Of a stretch of 64,000 bases of DNA, positions 51,851 through 63,980 are shown one piece after another; position 1 is the stretch's first letter; each line of letters opens with the position of its first letter. The notes under the pieces are model-generated. The model saw only the letters and a list, made by a program, of their open reading frames with translations, was not told the origin of the DNA and did not search any database. The stretch is taken from positions 28,608,498 through 28,672,497 of the forward strand of contig OU964921.1 of the NCBI GenBank assembly GCA_918807975.1, given 5' to 3'. The translations under genes and the position numbers were made by a program. The stretch is from Aplidium turbinatum (lineage: Eukaryota > Chordata > Ascidiacea > Aplousobranchia > Polyclinidae).

Positions 51851-54228
51851 TTTGCTGTTACATAACATGTCACCGGTCAGAGTACGATGGCAACACTTGT
51901 TCAACGCAACCAGTGTGAAAAAACGACAAGTTCGGAGAATGAGTAAAATCTTGGTAAAATTCAATAACATGAAGTGTATTTTAAACTCGTTATCGAAAAT
52001 ACAACTGTTGCAGAACTACTACAAAGTAAAACCTCAAATTAAAGTCAGTGTGAGACAGATAGCATGCCATTTATGACGTTCTGTATGGTAATATTTTGCT
52101 TGATATGACGCAGCATTCAAATTATTGCAACCATGAAACGAAGTTATCCAAATTATAAATATCTGTCACAAACTTATTTAGAGCTTTGTTCCATATGCGA
52201 TAACCAAACTTTTTTCGGTCTGGTGGATTTTGTTTCTAAGTTTTGCGTGATGCTAGGCTTTGTGATTCACAGTTGTTGCTCAAAATAAATTAGGACAGAA
52301 ATAGCTTGGCGGAAAAAATATATTTGTAGTTTTAAAGAATTTTAATGTTTAGATTAGCACCAACCCATTGACAATCTGAAATAAGAGATGTCGACTAAAA
52401 ATATAACTTTACAACGTTAAAAAGTCATAATCGAACGACTCAGCAATGTACAAATGCTGCCGTTTTTACCTGAAGAGTCCTGATTAGTCAGACATAAGTA
52501 CCCCAAGAGGTTTGGCGCTTCACTTAAGGTAAGAGGTTGAAAATGTCCACTTGGAAATGATGGATGGGTGAGATTTTTAGACTAGTGTTTCTAACTTTAT
52601 TATAACACAAGTGCTTCCCGAATTCCCGGACTTAGTCAAAAGGGTCAAATAAAGTTTACCACGGTTTTGCTCAAAACAACAAACCGCGCTGTAGGAGCTT
52701 CACATAAGCATGCCTGGTATAGAGCAAACTAACTCAGTTCATCCTCATGCAACGGTCGTGTAAAATGGCGCGTTTCAATTAACTTTTGGATTCGACGTTT
52801 TCTAAAGTTTTTAAGGAAATCGTTCTTGCGATGCTAATTTGCTAAACAAAGGTTTCTTTCTCTTGTTATTTTTTTTACAAAAAACTGTGGTTGCCATTTT
52901 ACGCTTAAATCCGATGTGCATTCTACAGTAGTCATAAACAGTGGAAAGTTGAAGTTTAATTTACCGCCATTGAAGTGTTTTATTAACTATACTGTACGTT
53001 GGTTTGACCTGTCATCTGGTTCCTCACAAAACCAGTGTTTAGTATTAAAGTGATGATATGTATTTTTTTCAAATTTGTCCGGCCAGCATAACACACACAT
53101 TGTAATCCGATTGTGATGTATGTAGATTTTGTATTCCTCATTCATTCCAAACACTTTATCCAGGTGGGAAACTTAAAAACTTTCCAATGAAAAAGTAACA
53201 CAGCTTATCTTTTCTTTCGGTGATCAAGTTGATTTTTAAAGTCTTAATGACAACCACCATTCATACACAAGCTTACAAGATGAAACAAAATTTTCACATG
53301 TGGACCGCATTTAAATGTAAAAAATAAAACCATTTGTTTTTTTGTTCTTTTTCACTTTTATGATGATTATCCCGAGCTGATCAAAATGAACTTCTTTTTT
53401 AAATGAAATCGTTGATATGCGTTTGCATTAGCAATATTTCCATACTGCAAAGTGCAAACTTTCTTTTTATTTCAGTGAACCAACAATTATGTAGTATTTC
53501 CGTTATTGCACAAAAAAAAAGGCACATTACTAGCCAGTTTATTATAAACAGCACTTTGCTTCTAAACCTTTAGTCTTCCAACGACGAGTCGACGACTGGC
53601 TCATAACAATTAATGCTTTTGAAAGGCACGATAAGGCTTGTAAATGGTGAGAAAATCAAGAATAGCTTTACACCAGCTATCGATAAGGTGATTCTTAGCA
53701 CAACACTTCAAACAGTTCTGATAAAAATATCAAGATATTAACAAGTCCACAACTGTTCGGGATGTAGGTCTGTTGGGTGTGTTAAACATGATATCTTTCC
53801 AATGTCTGATAACAGTCTGTAGAAAGCTATCAACTTAAACATGTGTGCTGTGTCACTCAACGCCTATTGCTGATATATTTTTAGAATGACGTTGAATTGA
53901 CGTCTGAGTTGATCCAGGTGACGTTGTGGTATCTAGCATTTTCGGATTTAAGCTTTCTTCAAGTTTAGTAATCTTGAATTTTAAATATATTGTATATGTA
54001 CGTACTTACAGAGATTCGGTGTGGGGCGATGGGGTTTCTTGTGCATTTAATTCACATCTTCAATGCGATAATTTAACTTGGAAAATATAAGAAATTGACA
54101 AATTGAAAACAAGAATGTAATAAGATCCACACCACTGAGCTTTTAATTTGTAAACACCGTTTACACAAATTATTTGAGTAAATTCAAGCGCTTTTTTAGG
54201 AAAATGATTTAAATCTGATCAAATATAA
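51851..54228. other. Intergenic, nothing recognised
   Basis: AT-rich DNA without recognised genes, repeats or RNA. Short open frames only. Confidence 0.4.
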
Positions 54229-54229
54229 T

Positions 54230-54351
54230 TATTACTTTCTAAAACATCTACAGCCTGTTTCACTCTAAAAGAGGGATCATCAGAAAGTCCTTATGGACCT
54301 GACCTACTGATGACCTCCCTTGTAGGGTGTAGAGGTTTTAGAAAGTAATAA
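54230..54351. repeat. Short inverted-repeat element (MITE-like hairpin)
   Basis: The ends ttattactttctaaaac and gttttagaaagtaataa, extended by atctaca/tgtagag, form an inverted repeat of about 24 bp with one or two mismatches around roughly 70 bp. The interior folds again: gggatcatcag against ctgatgacctcc, and gtccttatggac. No second copy was seen in the window. Confidence 0.65.
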
Positions 54352-56970
54352 CTATTTTTAATATTTGATGTAATTTGCTCTGCTTTCGATATGTTTGTGC
54401 ACAGAAAACAAACAAGTTGGAGATGTTTTTGTCAGTTCGTGTCTTTTATTGTGGCATCAAATATTTTGAATAAAAACAAAACAATCCTTTGATTTCGTGG
54501 TTCTGTCATTAATCGCTGCAAATTAAGAAATAGCACTTTCGTATACTTTCGAATTGACTTCAACACAGCAACGTTTCAAAAGTCAAAGCTGCTTCTGAAC
54601 AAAACTAAAAAAAAAATCTGCAAAGTATCCGGTAACAACACAATTAACGCAAAACACGTTTTCAATTTTCCACAAAGCGTTTTGAAAATGCAACAACAAA
54701 TAATTCTATAAAAAGAAGATGCATTAAATCAACTTATGAACATTGAACACATAATAATGTGTTCAAAATGTTTTTCACCGTTAAACTGAAGCAAACACAA
54801 TTTCAAGAGGAGTTCATCTTTAAACGAAAATGTTGCAACTTCACATTTATGGAAATGTGTTGTTGAGTGTATAGCCTGAAAGACTTCGAGAAAACCAGGA
54901 GGTAAACAGTTTTTTTTTAAACTTTGTTTTCCTGTTGTTAGTTTTTGGCTTTGTTATTTTACTTTTTAACCAGATTTCCATCTCTGTGCGATAAGAGAAG
55001 CCACGACCGACTGCAAACTTTTTCTAGTAGGTCATGGAGAAGCCAATAACGTTTTGCTTGTCTGTTCAGTGTTCACCAAAAATAACCTGTTTTCGTTTTT
55101 CTTTTAAAAGATGTTTGACAATATTGCCTGTAGTTCTAGATTTAAACTCAACGTTTAATTTATTGTTAGATTTTAACAAACGTTATTTGCAAGAACTTTC
55201 CTTTGCAAAATAACAAGATTTGGAAAAGCAAGATAAAAATGGCGATTTTGGTATGAGCACTCATGATAGTACATAAATTTCGACTTGTTTTGTGTTGTGT
55301 GATTAAATTGTCCAGCTAGTGCTATGTACTTGGGTTGTACGGTGCTGCAGTACTTGTAGAAATTTTTCTAAATGGCTAAGTTAAGACTTTTAATGAGCTT
55401 GAGAACATTCATAAAGGCTAAAACTTTTTTGGCTTCAGCTAATGCAAAATATTGTTATTTTGAAACGCATATATAGTCGATGCAAGCAGAAATTCGAAGA
55501 ACTTATTGCTATTGTCCCCAAATGCAAAAATAGAATAAAGCATGGTACCGTTTTAAGGTACTTTTTGGCATGTCATAATCTTTGTTATTTAAAACGACTG
55601 TGTTTCGTTAAAGTCCTTATTTTCACCCTCTTCTCATTGATTAAATGTTTATTCATTGAAAGCACCTGTCAAAGAGAACAAATATGGCACGCTTTTTAAT
55701 TTGGAATGGTGCCATGGTTTTTGATTTGCTACAATTGCAATACTCTTGGAAGTACGGCCAAAATTTGAAACTCTTGAAGGTGTTACTAAAATAAAATTGG
55801 TATTTTTTCTGTATCGAATACCTTGCAAATGCAAAAAAAGTTGTTGTGTATTATTCACACTTGAATTGCGTTTGATTTCGTTTGTATAGCGTTGGAACCA
55901 ATAAAATTCTTTCTCGCGTCAATGTTTTTATACAATTGCATCCACCTTCTTAAAGAACTGCATTTTAAACAATTTTGAATCGTATGGAATTAGCTAAAGT
56001 TATATAGACTGTTATTTTCTTCAAAAATCTTTATTAGAAAACACCTTCGGAGAGACAGTAATTGTTTCTGCATCTTCTTACTTCTTTAAAAAAAGTTAAC
56101 TTTTGTTTTTTTCTTCCATAAAAAAGAACAATACACTTGAACTCGACTGTTTACTCAAAAGGCCACAGAACAAATTATGGCAACAAGAATAACACGAATC
56201 GATACAGAATTAATTAAGATGAACTTACTCGGGCAAGAGGAATGCTCCGTTTAATGGTGATAAATGATTATTTTGTGGATTTTTTAATGGAACAGTTTAC
56301 TGCGGTTATAATAAGTCAGTTTTTAATTTGTCAATAAAATTGTAAGTGAATTTATAGTGAAATTTCTCATCAAAACTTGTATACAAAATTGGTTTCATAG
56401 GTCAGTCAAAGCGCAAAAGTACGTTTTGATTTTTTTAAAACTCCAACGGAAATCTTTTTGTTTATTCTGTGATTTGCTTTTATTTAAAGTTTGGCTGTGA
56501 CATGCAGAGTTAAATCTAATTGAACGATTTTTTTTAAGTTACGCTTTAGCGTTTGCAAAGTATGTGCTGATTTCAATTCTCGGGTCAACGACCAAAGATC
56601 AGCCATTTGAATGATTTCTGCTTCCAATTTTTGTGCATGTATTAAAATAATTATCTTCCTTAACTGTTAGTTGATGTACTTCTTTGCCATTCTTCTTGGG
56701 TATTTATATGTGTATTTTTGTTGATAAAAGTTTCATCCAAAACTTGCTAGAGCTAAAATACTTTAACATTGACAAAGGGCTTTTTGAAGTCAACGAAAAT
56801 AATATGAACTGGGTTGTTGAATTCACGTTACAATTTTTTTATTATGTTACAAGAATAACTTCGTTAGATAATTATTTGAAAGAAACATTTGTTGGTTTAA
56901 AATGTTTCAATCCTTGTTTGACTAAACCGAATGATGCTTTTGTTTATGTCTACTCAGCAAATTACTTCTT
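54352..56970. other. Intergenic, nothing recognised
   Basis: No recognised feature. The + frame 56684-57013 (109 codons) is AT-rich, has no recognised family, and runs into a repeat at its end. Confidence 0.4.
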
Positions 56971-56972
56971 TT

Positions 56973-57012
56973 TTTGCAATGCTTCAGCGCTGACAGACGT
57001 TGAATCATCGTG
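56973..57012. repeat. Degenerate copy of the TTCAACGT palindrome family
   Basis: The sequence gcaatgcttcagcgctgaca followed by gacgttgaatcatcgtgac matches the family core with several substitutions. The outer word ctcagcaaattact at 56952-56965 fits the family's left arm. Confidence 0.55.
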
Positions 57013-60000
57013 ACATGGACCTAAGTTGTTTTCTAGATAGAACAAACGTGGAAATGCTTGAAATGTTACTTCCCAAAAAGAAGCAATTTCAATGGCAAAA
57101 AAAGGAAAAAATTCTGCAAAATTCATTACTTGTGTAACGAGGCATGACCCCATCTTTCAATTGATTTCAATCGTAAAAATAACCAGATTATTCAACGCGA
57201 TGAAGCTGAAAAAGCACAAATATTTAAACTTTTAACCCAGCGGGAAACGATCGCTATCTGTTACTTTGATTAGATTAGCTCCGCCAATCCAACAATATGT
57301 TCTCGCTGGCATCACAATAATTGTATTAGGATGATACGCCAAAGAATTGTGAGATTAAAACACTTTATTTTTTTGTTTGAAGATTGCTGGGAAAGTTTTT
57401 TTTCGTGTACCAAAATAAAATAATAGAAAATTTATAGTCAGTTTTTGTAATTATATTGTAGGCCTATATTGATCTTATATTTATTACTTTACCATTTCTT
57501 TGCTGTTAAAAGAGATTTTGTTAGTATAAAATTTCGTTTTTTTTTTTGAAAAATTTCCGAAACCACTTTGAATTTTTATGGCATTTGAATTACAAATTTT
57601 TTGGTTTTTCATTATAATTTTTCTTTGAAAGAAAACGTTCATCAACTACAATTCTCTGACATTTTCACGTCTGTTTCAAATATGCTGTGTGTGCACAATT
57701 TTATGGCATTTTTGCTTTTTTAATGTTATTTAAACGTTGATGAGCTATGCTAAATAGTTGTGTTGTACCACTACTTTTTTCGTGCATGTTCATAAGATAT
57801 TGTTCTTTTCACAGTAGAAGATAATTTCCAATTGTTCTGGTGCTACGTTAGGTGTGTAATGAGTAAAATGCGATTACGAAAATGCGGTTCCATTAGAATG
57901 TTGTTGTGAGTAACGCAGGTTGAACTGGTAACTTACGGAAACAAAATAGCCAGCTGTTCATCACCAGATCTCATATCTCACAGTCATTTTTTATGTCAAT
58001 AAATGCTCAAATGATTGATGAAGATTTTTATGCTTGTGAGGGCAAAATCTGTTTTCCTGAAGACTTCACTATACACAGCACCTAGCTCTAGGCAATTTTT
58101 CACTCAAACGTCGATTAGATCACTAAAAACGTTTTATTTTTCCCACATAGAGTAGACACATCGACTTCTATTTTGCATTTCGATTTTATTGGTTCTTTTT
58201 TGTTGGGGTTTTTAAATGTTGCGAAATTGCATTTTTCCGTTACATCAAAAGAACAGTTGTGTTTTTAGCTAACAGAAGTCGTCGGATTTGCATTGAGTTT
58301 TAGCTAACGGACATGAAATTGACCAAACAATGATTGATGTGCATTGCGCTCTCAGGTTTGCCACGGTGGATATTTCTGATCCGGCTTTGTGTTTTAAACT
58401 AACTCTGATATTCAATTTTTAAAACATAACCAAAGGAAGAATGCAAACATTTTAGAAAAGCATCCATTCGCTCTTGGGAATTGGTTTTGAGTTGCCAATC
58501 TGCCAGGAAAGGGTTTGATAAATCACCAACTAATACTTTATTAAAAGCTGACTTTGTGGACGTAAAAAGTGCATTAATTTTTTTTCTGTTGCTTGTTTGA
58601 ATTCATGAAATCCTCTTATAAATAGTTAAGGCGAAGGAACGACGAGAAGTTAAATGAATTTCATGTATTCCATACACCTGCTTTAACAGATGCACAGCTT
58701 CAGCTGTTTGTTAACGTCAGTGGATTACGGTCATTATCACTCTACTTTTTCATTTTTCTGAGAAACCACAAAAAAGCTTTTTTTTAATCATGTTCCTTTT
58801 TTTTGTGAAACTTTTCTGACTGTCGCCTACAGCTACCTGACATTTCTTATTCTCAAATGTTCATGTTTTGTCCCTTGTAGGTGGAAAATGATTTGTTACT
58901 TCCAGAAAACTTAATGTGGCTAAGCTAAACTACTGCTACCACAATGTGGCAATGCTAGAGTTTGTTTTAATCTTTTGTTCAAACAACAGTTTTACATTCA
59001 TTAAAGCAGCTGTAAAGATGCAATTGCTGTATAATGCCCTGTGAAATATCAACAATTTACCTTTGTTGAAACAATGCAAAGTGACATCTAATGAGCAAAG
59101 AAAAACATTCCAGCAACTATTTTCAGCAACAGAGCGTAAATATAAATCAGTTTTAATGGAAAGAAAATCGAAAATAATTTGAGGCTTGATGAACGAGAGT
59201 TGTCAATTTATGATCAAACTGCGGATATGAGCACCCACGATTGGGTAAAATGAAATAAACACAACTAAGGTATCAGGCAACGCTCACTTAAACAACAGGG
59301 TTTAAATTTAATTATAATCAAAGATTTACTTGCATTTTTACTTGGACCTTGAAAATGGCCACACGCATGCAGGCAGATGAAGACATTGAATGGTTGTGGG
59401 ATGTGAATAACTAGGCCTAATACTGGCCACCTGGAAAAGAAACTTAATCCTCAACTTCGTGTTTATTTATTAAGACTGTTTCATACGCTGGCTAATTGTA
59501 AACTAAAGCTCACCAATATAAACAATTGTGGTATTGTGATTCCACAGTATTATGAATGTGTTGATGCAAATGCCTCCGTTTGCGGTACAAATAGCGCTTT
59601 GCAGATGTGAACAGCTACCTCAGTGACCTAACTGCTGTGGCTAAATGCTTTTCTTGCAAACTCAGCCATTTTAATGATGTCTTCCTGATAGGATCTTCAG
59701 ATAAACTAATACAAATTAACTATAATTCAATCCAGCTTGCAGGATCTTGACAATAAATAAAAAGAATTAAAGCGTAAAACTTTTCTTATGTAGTATATTA
59801 TTTTTGATATTACCAATAAAACAACCAGTTACAGCATAGGAGTTCTGTGTTGGTATTTTGATTTGGTCCAAAGAAATATTTATTTCTTGATACATGCATA
59901 GCTATGCATGTCATTATTGCCATATTTTCTGAATCTGTGACTTTACTGAATGCAATCCCTATATCACACGTTTTCGTGATGTATGGTCATTGCTTTTACA

Positions 60001-60315
60001 ATTTTCTTGCACACGGCAAAAACAAAATCGCTTTGCATTGACGTTGTGCATTAGCTCACTGTTGTGCCTGAGACAAGAGAGTCCTGCTTTACATCCTGTC
60101 CATGTAAAAAACGTAGAATTTGTTAAAAAAAATAAAGAGCTCAAAATATAGAAACTAAACTCCTCTTCACCAAACATTTCAAAAACTCAACTGCATTCAT
60201 CTTTGCTTCATGCATTTCGTGCTATGGCTTATCGTTATTTCATGATCAGATTGGCCTAGCGTTTGTTTATTATTTTATGTAGCTATAATCAACAACATGT
60301 TTGTGTTTATTTTAG
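57013..60315. other. Intergenic, nothing recognised
   Basis: AT-rich DNA without a recognised gene. Minor palindromes lie at 59873-59915 (gaaatatttatttc; catgcatagctatgcatg). Confidence 0.4.
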
Positions 60316-60395
60316 AAATCAAGATTAAAAGTGGTTACCTGCTCTTCAGAAAGACACGGATAAGAAGAGCACGTGTTGAGGTTGATGCTCTAAAG
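60316..60395 (+). CDS. Candidate internal exon of unknown gene
   Basis: An 80-base open segment lies between a good acceptor (gtgtttattttag) and a donor (CTAAAG|gtcagt). One frame is open throughout and reads IKIKSGYLLFRKTRIRRARV and then EVDALK, basic in the middle. The other two frames contain stops. I do not recognise the protein, and no partner exon was found. It may be a chance arrangement. Confidence 0.2.
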
Positions 60396-60807
60396 GTCAG
60401 TTTTTATGAAAACATTGTGTAATTGTGTTTATTCTAGAAATGATAGTCGTTTAGCCAAGCAAGTTTGATTTGTCAATGCCTTGACGTGCTTTAAATATTT
60501 GATAAGAAATCTATCACCTGCATATTGTGGTTTTGATTGGCATCGTGCAAGAGCAAATATTAACTGTGTTGATATGAAAACGGTTCAATACATTTAATGT
60601 TTTTATTATGCAATGCTGTAGAATCTTGTACACGTTTTTAATTCTTGTGAAACTTTCAGTAGTTTTAGAATTGTTTGCAGATATGGCTTGTCGAAAGATT
60701 TAAAATAATTAGTTTTTGTTATTGTTCCATATGATGTGGGAAATTTAGTTTTTCCACGTGTTCAATTCTCAGGTGAATTCAACGTTGTAACATTAAACAA
60801 AAGCGCC

Positions 60808-60870
60808 TGACCAGGGCCTGATTAAGGCTCACGGGGGCCCGAGGCACCGCTAAGTTTAGGGGCCCTTATT
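60808..60870. mobile_element. Possible left end of a hAT-type element
   Basis: The words cagggcctgattaaggct, cacgggggcccgaggc and aggggccctt resemble the end and subterminal DNA of a hAT element class with ggggccc repeats. No matching right end was found up to the end of the window. Confidence 0.35.
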
Positions 60871-60993
60871 GGCAATCGCTTTCGATGCAGAGCAGCAGTG
60901 ATCAACTGAAGCCTAGCATAACAAGTAGGCTAACTTTCCAAGTAGCAAATCTGCCCAAGACCATGAAAGCATTAGTAATGATAGAATATGGGT

Positions 60994-62260
60994 GCAACCT
61001 ATTTCGTACCCTGAACACTTCGTACCCCCATTTCGTACCATGAAAAGACCGAGAAAATAATAGAACAAATAAGCCAAAGTCGCTGATCGGAGTTTCCGCA
61101 AACATTTCAAAATTAACCGAACTACACTTTCTTCCTCTCTATGCTAGACTGCAGTTTTATTATTGTTGTTTGGCTTATTCTAACCATGTTTTCCTTCTTT
61201 TCGCTATTCGAAAATGCGTTGTTTCAATAAAAACGTGAATCCTGGACCGTATTGCATGACAGTCCCCATGAATAACTTTTTGCTCATTGTGACGTATAAC
61301 CTACCCTAACAGGAAAGAAGCAAGATAGTGGGGTGCAATTGCATTGGAATTTCCTAGCTGTAAGCTAATAGCATTGGTAAGGTAAGGGTCATTCCATTAT
61401 ATTTCGGTTTACAACACAACGTAGGCTAATGACAGCGTTAAAATGTTTGCGGAAACCATAGGCGTAGCCAGGGGGGGCGAAAGAGGCCATGGCCCCCCCA
61501 AATTTTCCAAGTTTGGATTCCGAAGTTGAGCCCTTTGTTGAAAATGTGATAAAATTTGTAAAAATTTATAACGTTTCCAAGACATCTGGCTATTAACACC
61601 CCCCAGGACTTGTTTTAGACACACAGAAAGACACCGATAATTTTTGCAAATCGTAAATCGCGCAAAGTTTACGAGATTTATGTTTCTTGAACTAATTTGT
61701 GGAAGCAATTTCAGAATGGCTTACTCTGTTGGGTTTTTGTGTACCGTAGTTATTGAGTTTTTGTGTAGCTGAGTTTTTGGTGTTTTCTAATTTTAGCCGC
61801 AGTTTTTGCCCGTTCGTGTGTAAGAGCTACCTTTAATAAGTTAATAGCTGTTTATCCGCTAATAAACTTCATACAAATATTACCCTAAAAAAAAGTGTTT
61901 CCAGAAAGCGCTATAGTCCATTATTTGAGTGTAATTTTTCAAAAATTTTCCGGGGAAGCATGCCCCCGGACTCCCTAGAATACACATGCCTTCGGCACGC
62001 TCTAACCCCCCACCAGTTTCATTGCTTCCCTTGCTCAACCCACCGGGATACGCCACTGCACATCAAGTGGCGATGGCTTAAATCAAACACTTTGTTGTTC
62101 TCTTCAATTCATCAAATATTTGGCCCCCCCCAAATTTTTTTTCTGGCTATGCCACTGGCGGAAACTCCGATCAGAGACTTCAGCTTTATTCTATTATTTC
62201 TCTCGATCTTTTCAGGGTACGAAATCGGGAGACGAAGTGTTCAGGGGACGAATAGGCTGC
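60994..62260. repeat. Large hairpin (about 110-bp arms) split by a hAT insertion
   Basis: The left arm (60994-61106, with tttcgtaccctgaacacttc and ctgatcggagtttccgcaaa) is complementary to a right arm made of 61441-61456 and 62166-62260, with scattered substitutions. The loop is about 61107-61440. The right arm is interrupted by the hAT element 61457-62157 and its duplicated 8 bp. The hairpin is therefore older than that insertion. Its class is unknown. Confidence 0.75.
61457..62157. mobile_element. Non-autonomous hAT-type element, 701 bp
   Basis: It begins CATAGGCGTAGCCAGGGGGG and ends CTGGCTATGCCACTG, inverted repeats with a few changes. The direct repeat GCGGAAAC lies on both sides (61449-61456, 62158-62165), a perfect 8-bp hAT duplication. 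The interior motif near 61940-61995 (aagcatgcccccggactccc, then gccttcggc) matches the element in the homeobox intron. A second terminus-like word (gggatacgccactg, ending 62057) suggests an additional older insertion inside. Open frames at 61409-61708 and 61960-62367 cross the boundaries and are not genes. Confidence 0.92.
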
Positions 62261-63074
62261 ATCATAGCCGTAGGAGAGTAAAACATTTTGGGGGGGCGAA
62301 CAAAATTTGCCCAAATTTTTCAAAGTTTGCCCAAATTTTATCTTTGCGTAGGCTATGTATTTCATAAGCACAAAATTACTCACAATCTCTGAGGTAGTGC
62401 ATTTAATAACTCTACAGGCATCAACTTGGCCGTGTACGAAAACACAGGCAACATAACATAGGCTACAACAGCAAAACAAGGCTAACTTAACTTTAACGTG
62501 CATTCATAGACCTGTCTGTGTCCCAATTAAATAAACGATCAAATTGAAGCACTCTTATGTGGCACAAAAATATATATTAAGCCTAGCTGGATTCTACAAC
62601 AATTTAAACTGACTTACAGCAATAACCGGGTAACAATTGATGAATATCCTTGTCATCAGATTATTTGAAAATCTCCAGCCTAACTTCACTAAAAGGCCAG
62701 ACAAAAAGTAGCTCAATCTCTTCAATATAAAGATAGTCCAAAGACTCAGTATTTGTAAATTTGCATTGAAAAAAATCTAGAATGACAACCTATTTACTTA
62801 TCAAACCAGTAACATTACTTAATCCATGCTACTTCAAACACTATAGCTTAAAAAAGAATTTGACAGTTTATGATGCTATGCACAATTGCACATCAAACTT
62901 GCACCTTTGAACAAAACTACTTTTAATAACACAAATATTGATATCATATTACAGTGAAATCATACTCAATGGTCTTACAGAACATCATTAGAATGATATG
63001 ATATTCTGATATTCTTACTTCATAATGAAGCAGCTACTCAAATTGCAAGCACTGAAGAAAAGCGACTCCCAGGT
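62261..63074. other. Intergenic, nothing recognised
   Basis: No gene recognised. A gggggggcgaac patch near 62290 followed by two copies of tttgcccaaattt suggests more transposon debris. Confidence 0.35.
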
Positions 63075-63280
63075 CATGGACTTCTAAATAGTAGTGTCTG
63101 GACTGGAAACTAAGTGGGCAACATGAGGCCAAACAGTTGGTACAACAGTTGGCCAACAGTGGGCCAACAGGGTTAGTTACTTGGCTGTTGGCCCACTGTT
63201 GGTCAACTGTTGTACCAACTGTTTGGCCTCATGTTGCCCACTGAGTTTCCAGTCCAGATGCTACTATTTAGAAGTCCATG
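63075..63280. repeat. Near-perfect hairpin with 96-bp arms
   Basis: The left arm 63075-63170 (starts catggacttctaaatagtag, ends cagtgggccaacag) and the right arm 63185-63280 are complementary at 92 of 96 positions by direct comparison, around a 14-base loop. The inner part contains repeated ccaacag words. It encodes nothing recognisable; the open frames at 63181-63403 are by-products. The close match of the arms suggests recent formation or ongoing homogenisation. Confidence 0.92.
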
Positions 63281-63980
63281 CCCAGGTGGTAACTTCAAAC
63301 ATAATCCTTGCCACAAAATATTACAGACCTCATTACCAACAGCACTATTTACATTGCCTGATGCATCAACTGCATGAATTGGATGACAAAACATGAACAA
63401 CATAACATGTGTTTTTATATTTGATTGTTGTTGCTCTAATACTGATCATAGATGGTAGGCTAAATAGCTGAGCATATCAACCCCAGGACTAGCAAAGACA
63501 AACAGCAGTTTAAACAAAAAACTTCTTTACATAATAGAAAACAGTTAAACCGTAGCCAACAAATTACATGAAACTAAATGCTGGAAAATTTACAAATTAT
63601 TTTCATTTAATATACTTTTCACTTTGTGCAGGCCTATGCGGTAGTTAGTTGCCGAGATCAAATGCCCACAAAAGTGGTGTATACTGTATATGTGGCCTCA
63701 CAACTGTTGATTTTTAGAGTTTATAACAAATGCTTAACTTGTTTCGCCATATCTAAAAATGATGAACTGTCTTTGTAGTATTTAAGTTAAGTTTTGTGAG
63801 CATAGCATAACTCATGATAAGATTAATCCAATAATTTATCCAATAACTAGATAATTTTGCTCATACAACTACATTAGTACAAGAATCTAGTAGGGTTTCA
63901 AAATTCTACCAATGAAGAAATGTAAGCTAGTGTGTATACTGTATATTATATATCCTAATGAATATCTGTAATAAGCTTAC

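Noticed and set aside
61960-62367. 135-codon + strand open frame
   Set aside because: It crosses the boundary between the hAT element and the hairpin arm, so it is composite transposon DNA.
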